From contig JBBPSI010000010.1 of NCBI GenBank assembly GCA_038093515.1, forward strand, positions 248,001-312,000: a stretch of 64,000 bases of DNA. The letters run 5' to 3'. Source of the stretch: Butyriboletus loyo (lineage: Eukaryota; Basidiomycota; Agaricomycetes; Boletales; Boletaceae). The position numbers were made by a program, and so were the translations under genes. Below, one piece after another: positions 44,209-57,229 of the stretch (within the stretch, counting starts at the first letter, position 1; the number at the start of each line of letters is the position of its first letter). The notes below the pieces were generated by a model. It ran no database searches, had not been told where the DNA came from, and worked only from the letters and a program-made list of their open reading frames with translations.

Positions 44209-45722
44209 TTAAAGCCCACCTTGCTTGTTGCCGGCTTTACCACCCTCGGCATCAGAAAGCACACTCGCAGTATCGAACTCCTTGCTCGATTCATCTTTTA
44301 CAGTGTCATTCACGTTATCGCTAGATTCAGCAGTCACATTGTTACTATGTTCACTTGATGGTACAACAGGTTTGCTAATCGAAACATCACGAGAGCTAGC
44401 TCTTGGAGAAGAGTCCCCCTATAGTAAATTTCGAATGAGCAGTTGTCAGAACAGAACAACGGAGAAACTCGCCAAAGACGAAGGCTCACCCATTCCTCCA
44501 GATATGGAGGATATCAATGAAGTAAGACTACCTGTTTCCTGGGGTGCCGTCTCTTTGCTGTCCTCTGGTTTGTCCGAGGATGGGGGCGGTGACGGTGGTA
44601 GGGAAGTTGACGTTGCTACCGTGGCCGGGGGCGCCGGTGCCTGTAGTTTTTGTGGGGCCGCTGTTTGCGTTACTGTTGGTGTTGCTGGTGTTGGTGTTGC
44701 TGGTGTTGGTGTTGCCGCTGCCGGTGTTACCATTCCCGAAGCCTGAGACGAGATGACGGAGGCGATGGAAGGCATAGGGTCAACCGAAGAAGCTTTGGGA
44801 TCAGCTGCCGACCCACCATTAGCTCGGGGTGCGGGTGCACCGTTAGCCTTTGGAGGGTTGCCTGGGGGAGCTGGATTGAGCTTGGGGACACCGTTAAATG
44901 AACTGTTGACGCCGTTGGAAGGGGCAGTGACAGGGGAGGGGGAAACAGGACGAGGACCAAGATTGAAGATCCCCCGAATAAGGACCTCTACCTCGGCGTC
45001 CTCAAAGTCCTCGAAGGTAGGAGTACGGATCCCACTCTCAGAAGCCTGCTGACGCAAGCGCTCACGGGCCTCGGCGATGCGGAGGACGGTCTCCATTCCA
45101 AGCTTCATACCTTCCGTGAAGGACAGAGACTTATCCCTCTTGCAGACAGCGATGTAAGAGGGAATGAGGTAGAGACGGCTGATATTGTGGTCGTGATAGA
45201 TGCCGATCTTCTCTATAGCCTCGATGTCAATTTTTTCGAGCTCCCGGACGGCCAATTCTTTGACGCTGTCAAAGGTCCAGCGATTGGCGAGCTTGAGAAT
45301 ACTGAGCCATGTCTCGAGCGGGGCGTCGTACACCGAGTATTTACTATCCGTCGTGAGCAAATGATCCCGATCATGGGATGTGGCGAACGTACGGGTTATA
45401 GAACACCCAGAGGAACCGTGCGAAATCTTCACTCCTGACATCCTCCAGAGTGTAGGCGTTGTTGTCCGTCGAACCGCGTGAATCATCGTCGCTGGGGTTC
45501 GAGGGGTTGAGCTTCTGGCGGAAAAACAGAGACTCGCGCTCGAAGAAATAACTGTGTATCCGATAGAGGTGGTTGTCGACCTGTGGACATGGGTTAGCGC
45601 CCAGTGAGGGGAGCGACGGAAACGTTGAGACTGACCAAGACAGTCATGTCACCTCCACGCAGATAGAAATCCTTGTGGTGGACGACGCGAGATACACCGT
45701 GCGAAGAGTCGGGGCCAACCAT
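44209..45722 (-). CDS. BTB/POZ domain protein with Pro/Thr-rich tail (paralog 3)
   Basis: Starts at 45722 (MVGPDSSHGVSRVVHHKDFY, then LRGGDMTVLV). Exon 2 (about 45580-45390) reads DNHLYRIHSYFFERESLFFR and TLEDVRSEDFARFLWVFYNP. The next exon reads PLETWLSILKLANRWTFDSV, ELEKIDIEAIEKIGIYHDHN and LIPSYIAVCKRDKSL. A long disordered tail follows, with Pro/Ala/Asn segments and imperfect repeats of TPATP near 44660-44730. The last exon begins near 44420 (GDSSPRASSRDVSISK) and ends GGKAGNKQGGL at 44209. Architecture is the same as paralogs 1 and 2, but the tail differs. The product is probably a cytosolic or nuclear BTB adaptor of unknown target. Confidence 0.8.
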
Positions 45723-47625
45723 GATGGATGCTGCTAGAGATATGAGGGAAGACGGTGGAGAGAGAGAGGACTTTGGCTCTAAGGGAAATTTTTGAAGGAA
45801 GTCAAGATATACGTTTCCTGATTCCAGTGTTGACAATCAAGTTTGGTTTCGGCTACACGTGTTGGGGACACGTTGCCCATCGTCTTCTCTCCCCTTATGT
45901 ATTTTCAAGCTCATCACCAGCCTGCACCTCCGTTGCGTAAACGTGCTCGTTCTCGGGAGCACCGCCTGGATAGCGTACCGGTCGACACGTCTCGACCAAC
46001 ATGAGGTAGTTTTTGTCAATTTTTTCGCGCTATCCCAAGCGACGCTAGGCGGGGGACTCGTGCCGCTGGGAACGGACTTGCGCCACGCCCATCGCTTGTG
46101 GCTACACCTACAATTTGTGGAGCTCAATGTGGCCAGGTTCAAGGGCTTGTAATTGATCTGGTAGCCCGATAACAGATCTGTGTACATGTCCTGATCAGTA
46201 CACGCGGGTACCTGCCAGCATGATCGCGGCGCTGCCAAAAGACATACCCCTAACTGCGGCAAGGGTGAGGCAGCGATACGCCAGCGTCGACCAATCCACG
46301 CGTCAGGTGCGTGTACTGTGATTTGATATACTTTTACTACGGATGAAAAAAAAAAAAAAGTATGCAACAGCAACCTGATTACCAAGTCTCACTCCTCAAA
46401 TAGACGTAACAGTCTGCTGAGCTCCGTCTCCCGAGCCCCATTCTCGGGGCATCAACGTCATTTAGCATGCGTCGCGCTCTAGGTCAAGAACAACACCAGG
46501 CTCTCGCGTGTGCAAGTGAAAAGAAATAGAGCGTACGACGACGGATAGCAGCTTGGACTGACCAAGTGCCGCGTTTTGTGACGAGCGTGAAACTCACCTC
46601 TCGTAAACCACAGGTGAGATTACCGTAGTTCCTGGAGTTGTCGAACTCTCTCGCACGGCAGCTATTTTCAACGCCAACTCTGGGCCAGGCAGCTCCAGGT
46701 CATGGTCCACGGGGTTCTTCCCGTTTCCAGTTTGTTCAGTGCAGGAAGTTTAAGTAATAGCATACTAAAGGCAGTCCCCATCCTCTTGCAGGTTTGTTTG
46801 CATGACATGTTCTTGTGGATTCCATCAACTTCGCACATCCGTGGCAATTCCATGACAAGAAACGTGTCGAAGATTGGGCATGATTTCCTCGCAAGCATCG
46901 GAGACCGTGGCGTAGGGGACTGCCGTACGTATTCAAAAGTCCATGGACGAGAATCATTGACTTACCCCATAAAAAACACCTCGAGGAAGCATTTGAATCC
47001 CTCCTTTGTTATCCCATCCAGACGAATGGGATTGTTATTATTTGACCCCTCTGCGTCTCCGGCGGCTACAGGAAGTCTCGGAACGCCTTGGACTAGGATT
47101 CACACGATTGTCGCGGCACCCTAAACAGACAGTTTTCGACCTGTGTCATCACACTCGGCCAAAAATACCTTGAACAGGAGTAGACGTACTTGGCTGGATG
47201 GTCACTCGAGCACCCATCTTGGTTACTCTGACTTGAGCCGTGAATAGAATCAGTACTATATGATCCTGGCGGGGACCGTGGAATGTGACGAGGCTGAATG
47301 GCAAAGGCTGAGAAGATTATCGTATAGGAGTTTGTCAAGCAATGATAGGTGGCAGTGCAATCCACGTCGACGTCTCAATGTCAACCACGCTCCAAGGTAC
47401 ACATCACATAACAATCAGATGCAAGCCTACAACTTTCAAGTGGCTTATGTCTTCTGTATGAAAAGGCGCCCTACAGTGATCTACATTTCACGATACGAAT
47501 CCCCGCGACACACCGCGCACACAGTCCCGTTGCTGTGTCCAGAGTCCAGACGATATAAGAAAACAAGACTCTGAGCAAAGCACCTTCTTTTTCGGTGCAC
47601 GGCGACTCCCTCGAAACCGTCCACC
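45723..47625. other. Unassigned region
   Basis: About 1.9 kb with short open frames on both strands (for example minus 46385-45837 and plus 46702-47124), none with recognisable domains or good splice structure. A poly-A run of 13 lies near 46348-46360. A weak LLLKLPALNKLET reading on the minus strand near 46770 recalls F-box/LRR proteins, but nothing supports it further. Confidence 0.3.
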
Positions 47626-48435
47626 ATGACGAGCTCACTGGAATTACTCGAGGAGGTATGTACTCTCTGAATACCACCCTTTTTCTGACGTAACAAGCAC
47701 GGTTTAGAAATTCAGAAAAGTGGAGCAGGCGAGCGAGCGCAGACTTCTCGACGAGCCTGGGCTATTGCAGACGGAATTGGTGGGTCCTTCAACGGGACCA
47801 AGAAGGTACCATAAGAAACCGGGGGTCTCGGTGAGTCAATTTGGAAAGGTGATGATCTTGTCGTCAAGCCTTAGTGCACTTTTCTGACTCTCACCAGCAA
47901 GAAGGACGAGGAGACGATGGTCCGCATTCACTGACGTCGTCACCCCTATGTACCGCAGCATCCAAGTCAACATTTTACCATGCCCTTGCCAATGTGAGTT
48001 ATCATCATCCACACAAGGTTCCATATGACGCAGACCGGCAGTCTTCAGCCCAGAAGTGTCGATTCTTTCATTTCTGCTACGTGCGAGGAGGGAACGCGAC
48101 ATAGTGAGGAACAGAACGAGATCCGGGTCGAGAGAATAGTCGGGCGTCAAACTCTTCCCAGAACTGTTGGCGCGCTCCTACCAGGACGACTAACACGTCC
48201 ACAGTCGCAGCTCGGCCACGTCTCCATTAATACGTGTACGGTCGTTGACGTTTCGGTAGAGACAACTACGACATCATCACATCATTCTCCCAACTTGCAA
48301 ACGTCAACTGCATATGCTACAACCCCGTCACGACCGCGCGCAGCTACCGTGGATGCTCCGACGTCCTATGGGAGTTTGGTGGAACGGGCGAAGGATTTTG
48401 CGCGCAAATTGCGACGAAAAAACAGCATGGCGTAG
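47626..48435 (+). CDS. Hypothetical disordered protein
   Basis: Four exons joined at good GT-AG sites. The first (from ATG 47626) reads MTSSLELLEE. The second, after the acceptor near 47707, reads KFRKVEQASERRLLDEPGLL. The third reads QEGRGDDGPHSLTSSPLC and ends ALAN. The last starts after GACGCAG near 48032 (TGSLQPRSVDSFISA) and ends DFARKLRRKNSMA. The protein is rich in Ser, Thr, Arg and Gln with no hydrophobic segment and a basic amphipathic C-terminus (YGSLVERAKDFARKLRRK). A similar Ser-rich disordered gene follows on the same strand. No family recognised. Confidence 0.6.
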
Positions 48436-48885
48436 CACCCGTAGTTTCGGGTGAGGGGTTACAGTGGTGTTCCACAGTGTCTTCGTTGTTGCCAAGGTGC
48501 CCGGCGTCTCCTTTTTATTGCAGCTGGTCTCGAAGTACATGCTTACCCGAGCTTCTTCTATATCCGTCTATACCCCATGCATAACATTATTGCCTTCTAT
48601 ATGGTGCTTCTCGATGGCCGAATCGTTGATATGACGGTCGAATGAAGCGAGATGAACCAGTGTCGGCTCGAATGCGTTGAGGTATCTATCGACAGACTGA
48701 ACTCGGCCTTTTGACACGAGCCTGTTTTGATTTGATTTACGTTTCGGATGGTCACGCCTGTTTTGGGAAACTCACAATTGCCTACTACATACGTCCTGGA
48801 TGTTCCGTCATACGCCGCCCTCTCATAAAGGCGCAGTGGGGATAACAATGGATTCCACAAACTCTTCCTCGTATCTGCTAACGAG

Positions 48886-49867
48886 ATGTACAGTTCTCCT
48901 CGACTCTTCGTCGACAAGTGCACTCCTCGCGACAAGTATGCGAGGACGCACGTCCCCCTGAACACTGCACTCTACCCAAGTGCCGACGACTCCCTCGTCA
49001 CCGCGGTGCGTCGCGCAATCCACCCATCCTCCAAGCACAGACTAACGATTCCACAGCAAACTCTGTCGCCTAGTGTCGCAAGGCGCCGCGCATATTCATC
49101 ATCCACTGAGTCGCCAGGATGGAAGCTTCTTCCAACACCCATACGACCCACGTTCCGGCCTCGTGATTACGAGTTGCCGACCTGTGCAGAGGATGAAGAT
49201 GGGTCAGATACCCATACCGTCTCTCTCAAGGTTCTCCGTCGCTCTCTCAAGAACGTCGAGTTCGACCCATCGTGCCTCGATTGCCTCGATCAACAGACCC
49301 TTCTATCACCTACGGAAACCTTCTCAGAGATCTGCTACACCGAAGCTACACACGATCAGGTACCCGTGCCCATGCTTCAGCCTCTGCAGCCACACATATG
49401 GAAGCGCACCGGATATTATGATAGGACTGCGATGAGCGAGGAGGATCCTTACCACGATTGGGACGAGAACATGTCCGTCAGATGGGAAAGGCCTTCGCGA
49501 AAGCAGGTTTGTAAACCGATATTTGATCTACATAACTCATGCTGATCGTTCATTTTAGATTCCTCCTGTCCCTCCAATTCCCGAGCATCTGAAGAAGCCC
49601 AAGGACCCGGAGCCACGACCAAGCTATCAACAATCCGTACTCGCTGACCTGGAGACCCGTCTGCTCCGGGTCACCAACAACCCGGGCGATTCTGTACATT
49701 ATTTCCCAGTGCCATCGCAAAGGCGAAGTGAGGAGTGTGGAAAGTCCTCCTTGGAGTCCCCATCGGTCGTTTCGACCCCGTCAAAATCCTCGTCCGCCAA
49801 GTCCGGCGGGACATTTCGACGTTTGAGTAATGCCCTCAATCGTTCCCGCGTGAAATCGAAAACCTGA
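48886..49867 (+). CDS. Hypothetical Ser/Pro-rich disordered protein
   Basis: From ATG 48886 (MYSSPRLFVDKCTPRDKYAR) to a stop at 49865-49867. An intron at 49507-49558 joins RPSRKQ to IPPVPPIPEHLKKPKDPEPR. A second intron at about 49005-49057 (GTGCGT..GACTAAC..CCACAG) is likely because it holds a good branch point, although the frame reads through it. The C-terminus is basic and Ser-rich (GGTFRRLSNALNRSRVKSKT), much like the end of the preceding gene, so the two may be distant paralogs. No domain recognised. Confidence 0.6.
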
Positions 49868-51862
49868 GTTTTTGGACCTTACTTTCCTTCTTCACCCTTT
49901 CTCACACGCACCTACGTCTTCGTTACGTTCCTTTGCTACTCATCATTTCAACGTTATCATCTCTGCATTCTTGGCTCCTTGTTTCAAGGCACTCTTTTAC
50001 AGCATACCCTACTGTATCTCCCTATGTTTTCTCTGTACGACCGTGGTCTCAAGGATGGATTGAGTCCCTAGTTCACATCGCTGGTTTTCGATAAATTTTA
50101 CGTACCTGTTGTTACCGGATCATGCTCGAGCCTCGAGGCTTTGACAAGTTAACAAGGTTTAATTATCGAAGCGCAGTGGTCGAGTCACGTTACCATGAGA
50201 ACATATGATTAAATGATGGTAGCCAAGGACATCGGTGGAAATGCAGCTTAGCGCTGTACTGCGGATGGAGCTCAGAAACTTTGTAGCCGTTGGGATGATT
50301 TCCGAGGGCACGGAGGCAATGGGTCTTGCGCGCGTGAGCCATGTCTCGAAAAAAGCTACGTGACCATTCCCCGCAATGCGAAGAGGACCATAAAAGTGTG
50401 CTGGCCGGGGGTGGAGGATATATGTCACTGCAGAAACCGAACAGTGCGAATCAACCAAATGCGAAACATGTCGTGTTTTGGGAATGAACAAGAGCAAGTT
50501 TCGAGACTTTTTGATCATGAACGTGTGCGCGGCCTGTGATTAGCTTGACCAAATTGTGGCAACCTCATTGAATGACCTCTCAGTTCTGATTGTGCGGCGA
50601 CGCTATCTGAGGGAATGAAAAATGTGTCTAGATCCGTTGTCACGTATGTTCGGATCGATTTCCGATTGCGGGCCGCAGTGAAGTCTTCACGTTCAATTAT
50701 TGCGGCACTGAGGACAATTGAGAAGCTATCAACCCGAACAGCCACAAAATGTCACCGGATACTATAGAACGTCTCGAGTTTTGATAGTTCATATTAGTAA
50801 CGAAAAGAAAAAAGAATAGCTGCGTCGAACCATCTATGAATAAGAACAAGTGAGTCTGTTATGCGCACCGCTCACAAGCGTTGATCGAGGCAGGCTTAGA
50901 GGATCGAGTTCGTCATGTTAATGAGCTTTGCCGCGGTGAGAGAGGGGTGTGGGTGGCCTGATGACATGGCCTGAGAGGGTAAGCAGGCACAAAGCGTGCC
51001 AAGACAGTAGGGGGTACTACGGCGGAGTGGCGTCATCACAATTCGTCTTATGGGATTCGAGAGGTACGCGGCGTGAAGTCGGGCTTGCACTGGGCGACCG
51101 CGACATGCAAGTGAGTCCCCGCCCGTTCCTCGAAGTTACCAAATTACGAAACCTAGAGATATGGCCTCATTTGCGTGTTGATACCATGTATAATGCGTAA
51201 CCCGTTCGGGGCGCGTTATGCAGTCTTCTAAGAAGCAGTCTGTCCAAGCAGTTGATCGGTTTTCCGTCGGGGGATGATTCTATTCTAACGGGAATACCCC
51301 AGCGTTGTTTGCTTAGTAAACCGTCGGATTTTGAAAACTTTGGCAGGGTTTCTCGGCTATTGCCATCTCCGGCGCTTTGCCGAGGCGCCGAGACTCCTCC
51401 GGTTCATCCCAATTGGGTATCTGTTCAAGATTGAGTCGTTCAACCGATGAGTTCACCTCGCAAAGCAGCGGAGGGTCATACGAGGGCAAATTGTGACTGG
51501 GTTGACGACGTAAATGAACATGACACAGATAGACTGATTTTCACTCCTTTAGGGAGGGAAATAAGGTTGTAGCGGGGTTTGATTCATGAGTTTTGTATGG
51601 GGACACATGATTGATTTTATCACCCTCTCTCGACACAGCGGTGGGTAGGAGCCTGGCAAGAAACCTCACCCGCTGAGTCACTGGGCCACAGCTTGGACAG
51701 ACAATTAAACCATGGACATCTGTAATTAGTATCAAAGGGAAGACAACCAGAAATCGAGATACGAAACCAGCTAGACGAACGAAAAGATACATATACAATT
51801 AATAAAACACACCATCAACCTAGATACCATCAGAACCTACGAAAGACGCAAACCCAGTTCGA
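49868..51862. other. Two-kilobase intergenic region
   Basis: No gene supported. Short frames on both strands at 50159-50745 and 50896-51434 lack splice structure and family features. The 49870-50060 stretch is T/C-rich, as expected for a 3' UTR of the preceding gene. Confidence 0.35.
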
Positions 51863-52848
51863 TTACTCACTCGTCGCCGAAATCACCTCCATCTCGAGGA
51901 CCTTCATTTCAAACGCACGCTTAAACGGCGCGAAGAGTTTACCGGGTACTTGGAAAACCATCTCGACGACACCCTTGAACTTGGCGGGCTTCATTTTCTC
52001 TTTACTTGCGTTTGTTCCTTCTCGAGTTCCGCTTATAACGCTGACCAGAGTTCGGACACCATCTCGACGTTGTTTCGACTGGAACCACATCCAAATGCAC
52101 CAAGCACGAGCGCACGGTCACTACGGATCTCAAAGATACGGAACACACGCGCCATGCGCTCCCGCATCGTGTTTCGTATACCCTCCTCAAAGACATGTGC
52201 ATCTGTAGCGGTGATAACGTAATTTTGACCAATGGCAGCGGTATTCGCAGGTACGGTTGAAAGTACATTGATAAGATAGGGTGTGATGGTCGAGCTGGGA
52301 CGCGACAGTGCTTGATCGACATCGACATCATTTCTACGAAATGCCACAACATCAGGACTATACACCATGGAATCATGATGGTCGTGCAGACCAGCACCAT
52401 CGGCGTTCAAAAACCTCCTGTAGGTCCGATAGAATCCCTTTGCCTGCGCTGATCGCAAGCTAGCTACAAGTGATATCGATCGTGCAAGGGTTTCCTCTTG
52501 TTCGTCACCTCCATGCAAGAACCCGCCATCTGGTCGCTTAGCAGATGCAAAGGAGAGGACACCTACAGAGGAAGTAGGGAGTGTATTGGGATATTATCTC
52601 GTAAACCGCGGGTTATCGGTAACCAAGTGTCTTGCGGCGGTTAGGGTGGACTCGGGAACGAATCGAATCATACTTGATTCTGAAGCGGACGCGCCTGCCC
52701 TAGACCCACGCCAGTTGGCAGGATCGCGAGAGCAATGCGGGTAAAACGTGGTTCCTTGTTGACTGATGATGATTTGAGGGGCGATATTGCAGAAAATAGG
52801 ATTAACCACAGTCAGTGGCATCGCATACTGGAATGGTGACGGAGCCAT
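51863..52848 (-). CDS. Microbial-type PARG catalytic domain protein (TIGR02452-like)
   Basis: The first exon (52848 to about 52600) ends in STLTAARHLVTDNP. After the acceptor near 52567 the reading is VLSFASAKRPDGGFLHGGDE followed by QEETLARSISLVASL. This is the (G)GG-X-QEE region of bacterial-type poly(ADP-ribose) glycohydrolases, in which the two Glu act in ADP-ribose hydrolysis. Further blocks are MVYSPDVVAFR, ATDAHVFEEGIRNTMRERMA and the strand-turn ALVLGAFGCG near the end of the macrodomain-like fold. An intron near 52038-52000 then leads to AKFKGVVEMVFQVPGK. The first Gly of the usual GGG is Asp here. The exon 1-2 junction leaves a one-base phase problem, so an undetected splice variant or indel is possible. 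Confidence 0.8.
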
Positions 52849-54706
52849 CGATGGAGGGGAATGAGTGGAGAGCCTTTGCGTGATATGCTTGTCATCGCCA
52901 AGGACGATCCGTTGGGTATCACGTGCTGTCTCGTTTCTTGCGTTGGGCTGCGAATGTCAGGCGTCTTCGTTGACGTTTGAAGTACTCTTGCTTGCGCTGC
53001 CTTTTCGAGCGCGCGATGGAGAGAGATGGCTGCCTTATCGCAGTCAAAGGATGTATGGGAGTGCTGGAGCGTGCCCTACCTTAAGGCACTCTTCGAGTAG
53101 ACTTTCTTGACATTGTGTTGGTCGTGATGGTGATGGTCACTGTCAAGTTGCGATGGCAGTGTTTATTGGCGCAGATATTTGTATGTTGAGCGGAAAGCAT
53201 AAAGACATTCCCACGCAGCTCATTTATCCACGATCAAGATTCCACCAGTGTGACATATGCCTTTCTTTCAGGGGGCGTCTAGTGTCAATGCTTCCAATGG
53301 CACCTTCAACGATGTAACGCGAGATCAGATACAATAGTAATCACAGTACAACCAGCAACTCGAACAATACCGCCACTGTCGATAAATCATCCAAGGTCAC
53401 CGATTCCTCCGTCCATCACTCGATGGGTAAGATTGTCTCCATCCGCCGTCACGATGTCCGCTTTACCAACGTCATCGTATCAACTAGGAATGCCTTTCCC
53501 TCCACGTCCTCTCCCTGAGCTGGCCGAGCCGTGATGCATTGACTGGCCCTGCCTCCCGTGTACTTCTTTTTTTTTCACGTAAGATATATTTAAATTGGTA
53601 TTGCGAAACTAGTCGTGAATACTTTTGTTGATAACAGATGATGGCCTCTCATTCGATGCGTTGTACCTACCGGATCTTCTACGTGTATTTATATCCCTGG
53701 ATGGGAACGTCTACACTGCGCGATCGCTCAAGTGAGATTGCAGTTGTGTCGAGTTTTGAGGAGCAAGACAGCTGCGAGGTCGAGTGCGACGCCGAGGATG
53801 GCCCATCAATATCACGTTTCTCCAACAAGTCACAGTTCCCTGTTGGATCTACCGACGCATCGTATAGCGTGGTCCAGTCCAGTCCAGTCCAGTCCGCAGG
53901 GACAAGAATTCCAGATTCCGTATATTGAAAACGAGATGCTCGTTGTCGCTACAGTTGTTCGGTCAGAGGTATGCTCGAGTCCATTCAACCGGTGACGTCA
54001 CGACCATAGCCAGATCTGCACGCGCTAGTGATCCCCACTCGCTTCCGCGTTGTTGCCTTCCACTGACTGTCACTGAACCAGTGTGCGAGGCACTGTGCTG
54101 CGGTTGTTGGGACATCAGCCTATCACCGATTTCCAGCTTTTCCCTGCAGGTTCCGGGACCTCAATGATCACAGGTTTGATCAAGGTGTGACCTAGATCTT
54201 CTTGACACGCTTTATATTTACCACGCGGTGGCATTACACTCTTTTTCCATGCACAGCAACCCATAGGGTTGTGGAGATATGCTGGAGAAGGGAGATGTCG
54301 TCGCATCACTTTCGTAGTACGGCACAGTCAAAGAACCTACAGCGATAACCAAGACATAATGTTAGCTCCTGACAATCCCATGTCACCATGCGTATTTCTT
54401 GTGTGGGGAAGAAGATAGAATCACACGGACAAAATTCACATACTATATTCACACCCGGCAATTGTTTCATCCTCTCTTGACCCAATTTAACTACCATTTA
54501 GTGGGCAAATTTCTGTTATCTCGGGCCCCGAGATACAATAACAGCCGTCATGACCCTCGATCTGATCCACGCGCTATTACCGGGTAGGTGCCAGTAAAGT
54601 CACGAGTACAAGTGAGTCGAGTACGGAACCCCATCTGACAGTGCTATATATCTCAGGGTTAGGTCATGCAAGCTGAAAGGAACCACTCTTCTCTCCTCTG
54701 GTCATC
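52849..54706. other. Intergenic region with a pentanucleotide microsatellite
   Basis: No gene supported in 1.9 kb. Only a short (GTCCA)n tract at 53872-53895 and AT-rich stretches near 53570-53600 and 54390-54460 stand out. Confidence 0.35.
53872..53895. repeat. (GTCCA)n microsatellite
   Basis: Almost five perfect tandem units of GTCCA in intergenic sequence. Confidence 0.8.
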
Positions 54707-57217
54707 ATGTCAATCGAGCCCGAGAAGAAACGCGAGTCGTACGAGGAGGATGTGACCGCGGTCAGTGCAAATGGTGACCACGAAATACTGCAGGTGGAAG
54801 CACGACGAACGGCAGAACGGCGGCTTGTTCGGAAGCTCGATATTCGTTTATTACCCACCATCGTCGTCATCTTTTTGATGAACTACATTGATGTGCGTCG
54901 CGTGTGGGGTGGGACGTGCACATACTATCGTGTTGACCTGTGCGGTGTTGCAGCGCGTCGCAATAACGTCTGCTCGGCTCAAGGGTCTACAGACGGACTT
55001 GGGTTTATCCGGTATATTCTCACTTGTTTGTGGGGCCTGTTAACTCATTAAGATGACAGATGTTCAGTATTATACAGTAGTGGCGGTCCTTTATGCATCG
55101 TATTGCCCGGCACAGATTCCTTCCAATGTGGTAAGCAGTCCAGCATCTCTGTCAGTGCAGTAGTTTTGAACTGTCTAAAGGCCCTTAACTATGTTTCGAG
55201 GTCAGTCACATTTCCACATTTTCAGATAGAATGGCCGCGGAACGTCCGCCCTGCTTAGACCCACCTTCTACATCGGCACTTGTGTCGTCCTGTGGGGTTT
55301 GACGAGTGCGCTTACTGGCGTCACGCAAAACTTCGCTGGTATCATGGCCTGTCGTACCTTCATTGGGTTGCCGGAGGTAAGGCGACGGAAACCGCAGAGA
55401 CGAGGACGACTGATATGAGACGCCAATTCAGGCTGCATTCTACCCTGGTGCCATCTACCTTTTGTCAAGGTGGTATACACGGAAGGTTTGTATTACTTCG
55501 ACCACATCGTAAGATCGCAATAGATCATTCCATGTAGGAACTGGCTTTCCGATCTGCCATTCTCTATGCCGGGTTGCTTACTTCCAATGCTTTTGGTAGC
55601 GTGAGCCTCTCCGTTTTCCATCCCCATTCCAGCTCCTAACTTTTTGGTGGCGCCTAGTTATGGGCCGCAGGTATTCTTGGAAACATGAATGGGACAATGG
55701 GCATCGTCGGATGGAGATGGTGGGTTTGGCGGCTGTTTGTGGCATGTTATCTGATATCACCCTCACCCTCGAACCCAGGCTTTTCTATATCGAAGGCGCT
55801 ATAACGATCTTCGTCGGTTTCTTGTCTATGTACGTCCAATGTTTGTGATGCTTGCTCGTTTCCATTTCACTCAACGATCATCCCAGGTGGTTGCTTCCGG
55901 ATTATGTACGTCCCGAATCCCCCGATGGTGCCATTTGACAAGTTCCTGAATTATTTTTCTGATCTGCTAGCCGCACAACACCAGGTGGTTGAGTCCTGCA
56001 GAGAGGCACTTGGCACAGGTCCGGCTTGCGGAAGATGCTGGCGAAGCCGATCGGGATTCACAACAAGATTCGTATGTCGTCCATGTTAACTGAAGTTCCA
56101 GATACCGACTGCGTTTGCAGGGTCTTTGAAGGTCTGAAGTTGGCGCTCAAAGATCCAAAGGTCCCGGTTTTCATGATTATGTGTTGCTCACAACTGTTGG
56201 GACTCAGCTTCGTCAACTTCTTCCCAACGTGAGTGTTTCGCGAATGGAGAACTGTGGTCGAAATCACACATGGTTGGGTTCAGGCTGACTGCCACTCTCG
56301 GCTACTCGACGACGATTACTTTGCTGATGGCAGCGTACGTTCTGTGTCGTCTCATTCATTATTGGTAATTATTCACTATGTTTGGTCAGCCCGCCGTGGG
56401 TCTTTGCAGCTATCGCGACGATCATCAATGCGCGGCATGCTGGTGAGCAGCTGACCCGTCCTTGCCTCTCTAACAGACTAGGTTTGAGCATCAGTGATGA
56501 ATGCGCATGGATACAGATGTCACTGGCGAACGATTCTTCCACCAGACCGCCTGGATGTGGGTCGTCATCATCGGCTACATCATCTCACTGTCGACGATGA
56601 AGACGGCTGGGAGATATTTCTCGCTGTTCCTCATGGCGTCCGGATATTGCGGTATGTGCCTGAGTCCCTTGCCCTGTCGTTCACTTTCATCCTTTTCTGA
56701 CATTTTGCGCGCGCATATGTCGTGTTAGGGTTCACGTTGACGTTGGTATGGGTAGCTAATGCCATCCCTCGGCCACCGGCCAAACGGTCCGCAGCGATCG
56801 GCCTCGTGAACGGGTTCGGAAACCTGGGGAATCTGTATGTGGTCGTGTGCCTGTCCCATGCATGTACGTTCACCTCAATCAACAGAATGGGATCCTACAT
56901 CTGGCAAGCGAACTGGAGTCCCCAATACCATCAATCGATGATCATTGCGCTTTGTGCGCTCGCGTTCGCGAGTTTCCTCAGTTTTGGTGTGTATCTAGTT
57001 CTTTTTCTTTTTATTCATGCGTCTCGAGAGTACGACTGACCGACTTGACATAGTCATACGCGTAATGCTCGTGCGGGAGAACAAACGGATGGAACGCGCA
57101 GAGTTGGATTTGATGCATGGACCTGAGCGGGAGCGGATCGAGGAAGCGGCCAAGTTGGAGGAAATTACGTTCGACGAGGCTGTAAGACGCAGAATGGGGT
57201 TCCGTTACCTGTACTAG
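54707..57217 (+). CDS. MFS transporter, allantoate permease (Dal5/anion:cation symporter) family
   Basis: Multi-exon gene. The cytosolic N-terminus (MSIEPEKKRESYEEDV) leads into VRKLDIRLLPTIVVIFLMNY and ID-R, the start of TM1 typical of this family. Other marks are VQYYTVVAVLYASYCPAQIP, the motif-like GLTSALTGVTQNFAGIMACR, PGAIYLLSRWYTRKELAFRS (a family signature after TM4), GWRWLFYIEGAITIFVG and LLPDYPHNTRWLSPAER before the central loop. The second half has VFMIMCCSQLLGLSFVNFFP and IGLVNGFGNLGNL. It ends with the cytosolic tail ITFDEAVRRRMGFRYLY. Twelve spans are expected. Members import allantoate, nicotinate, pantothenate or other organic anions across the plasma membrane; the substrate cannot be told here. 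About ten introns near 50 bp. Confidence 0.9.
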
Positions 57218-57229
57218 TTTACCCGGAGT

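Noticed and set aside
44544..44756. Leu/Val-rich plus-strand frame read as a membrane protein
   Set aside because: It is the antisense of the Pro/Thr/Ala repeats in the tail of BTB paralog 3.
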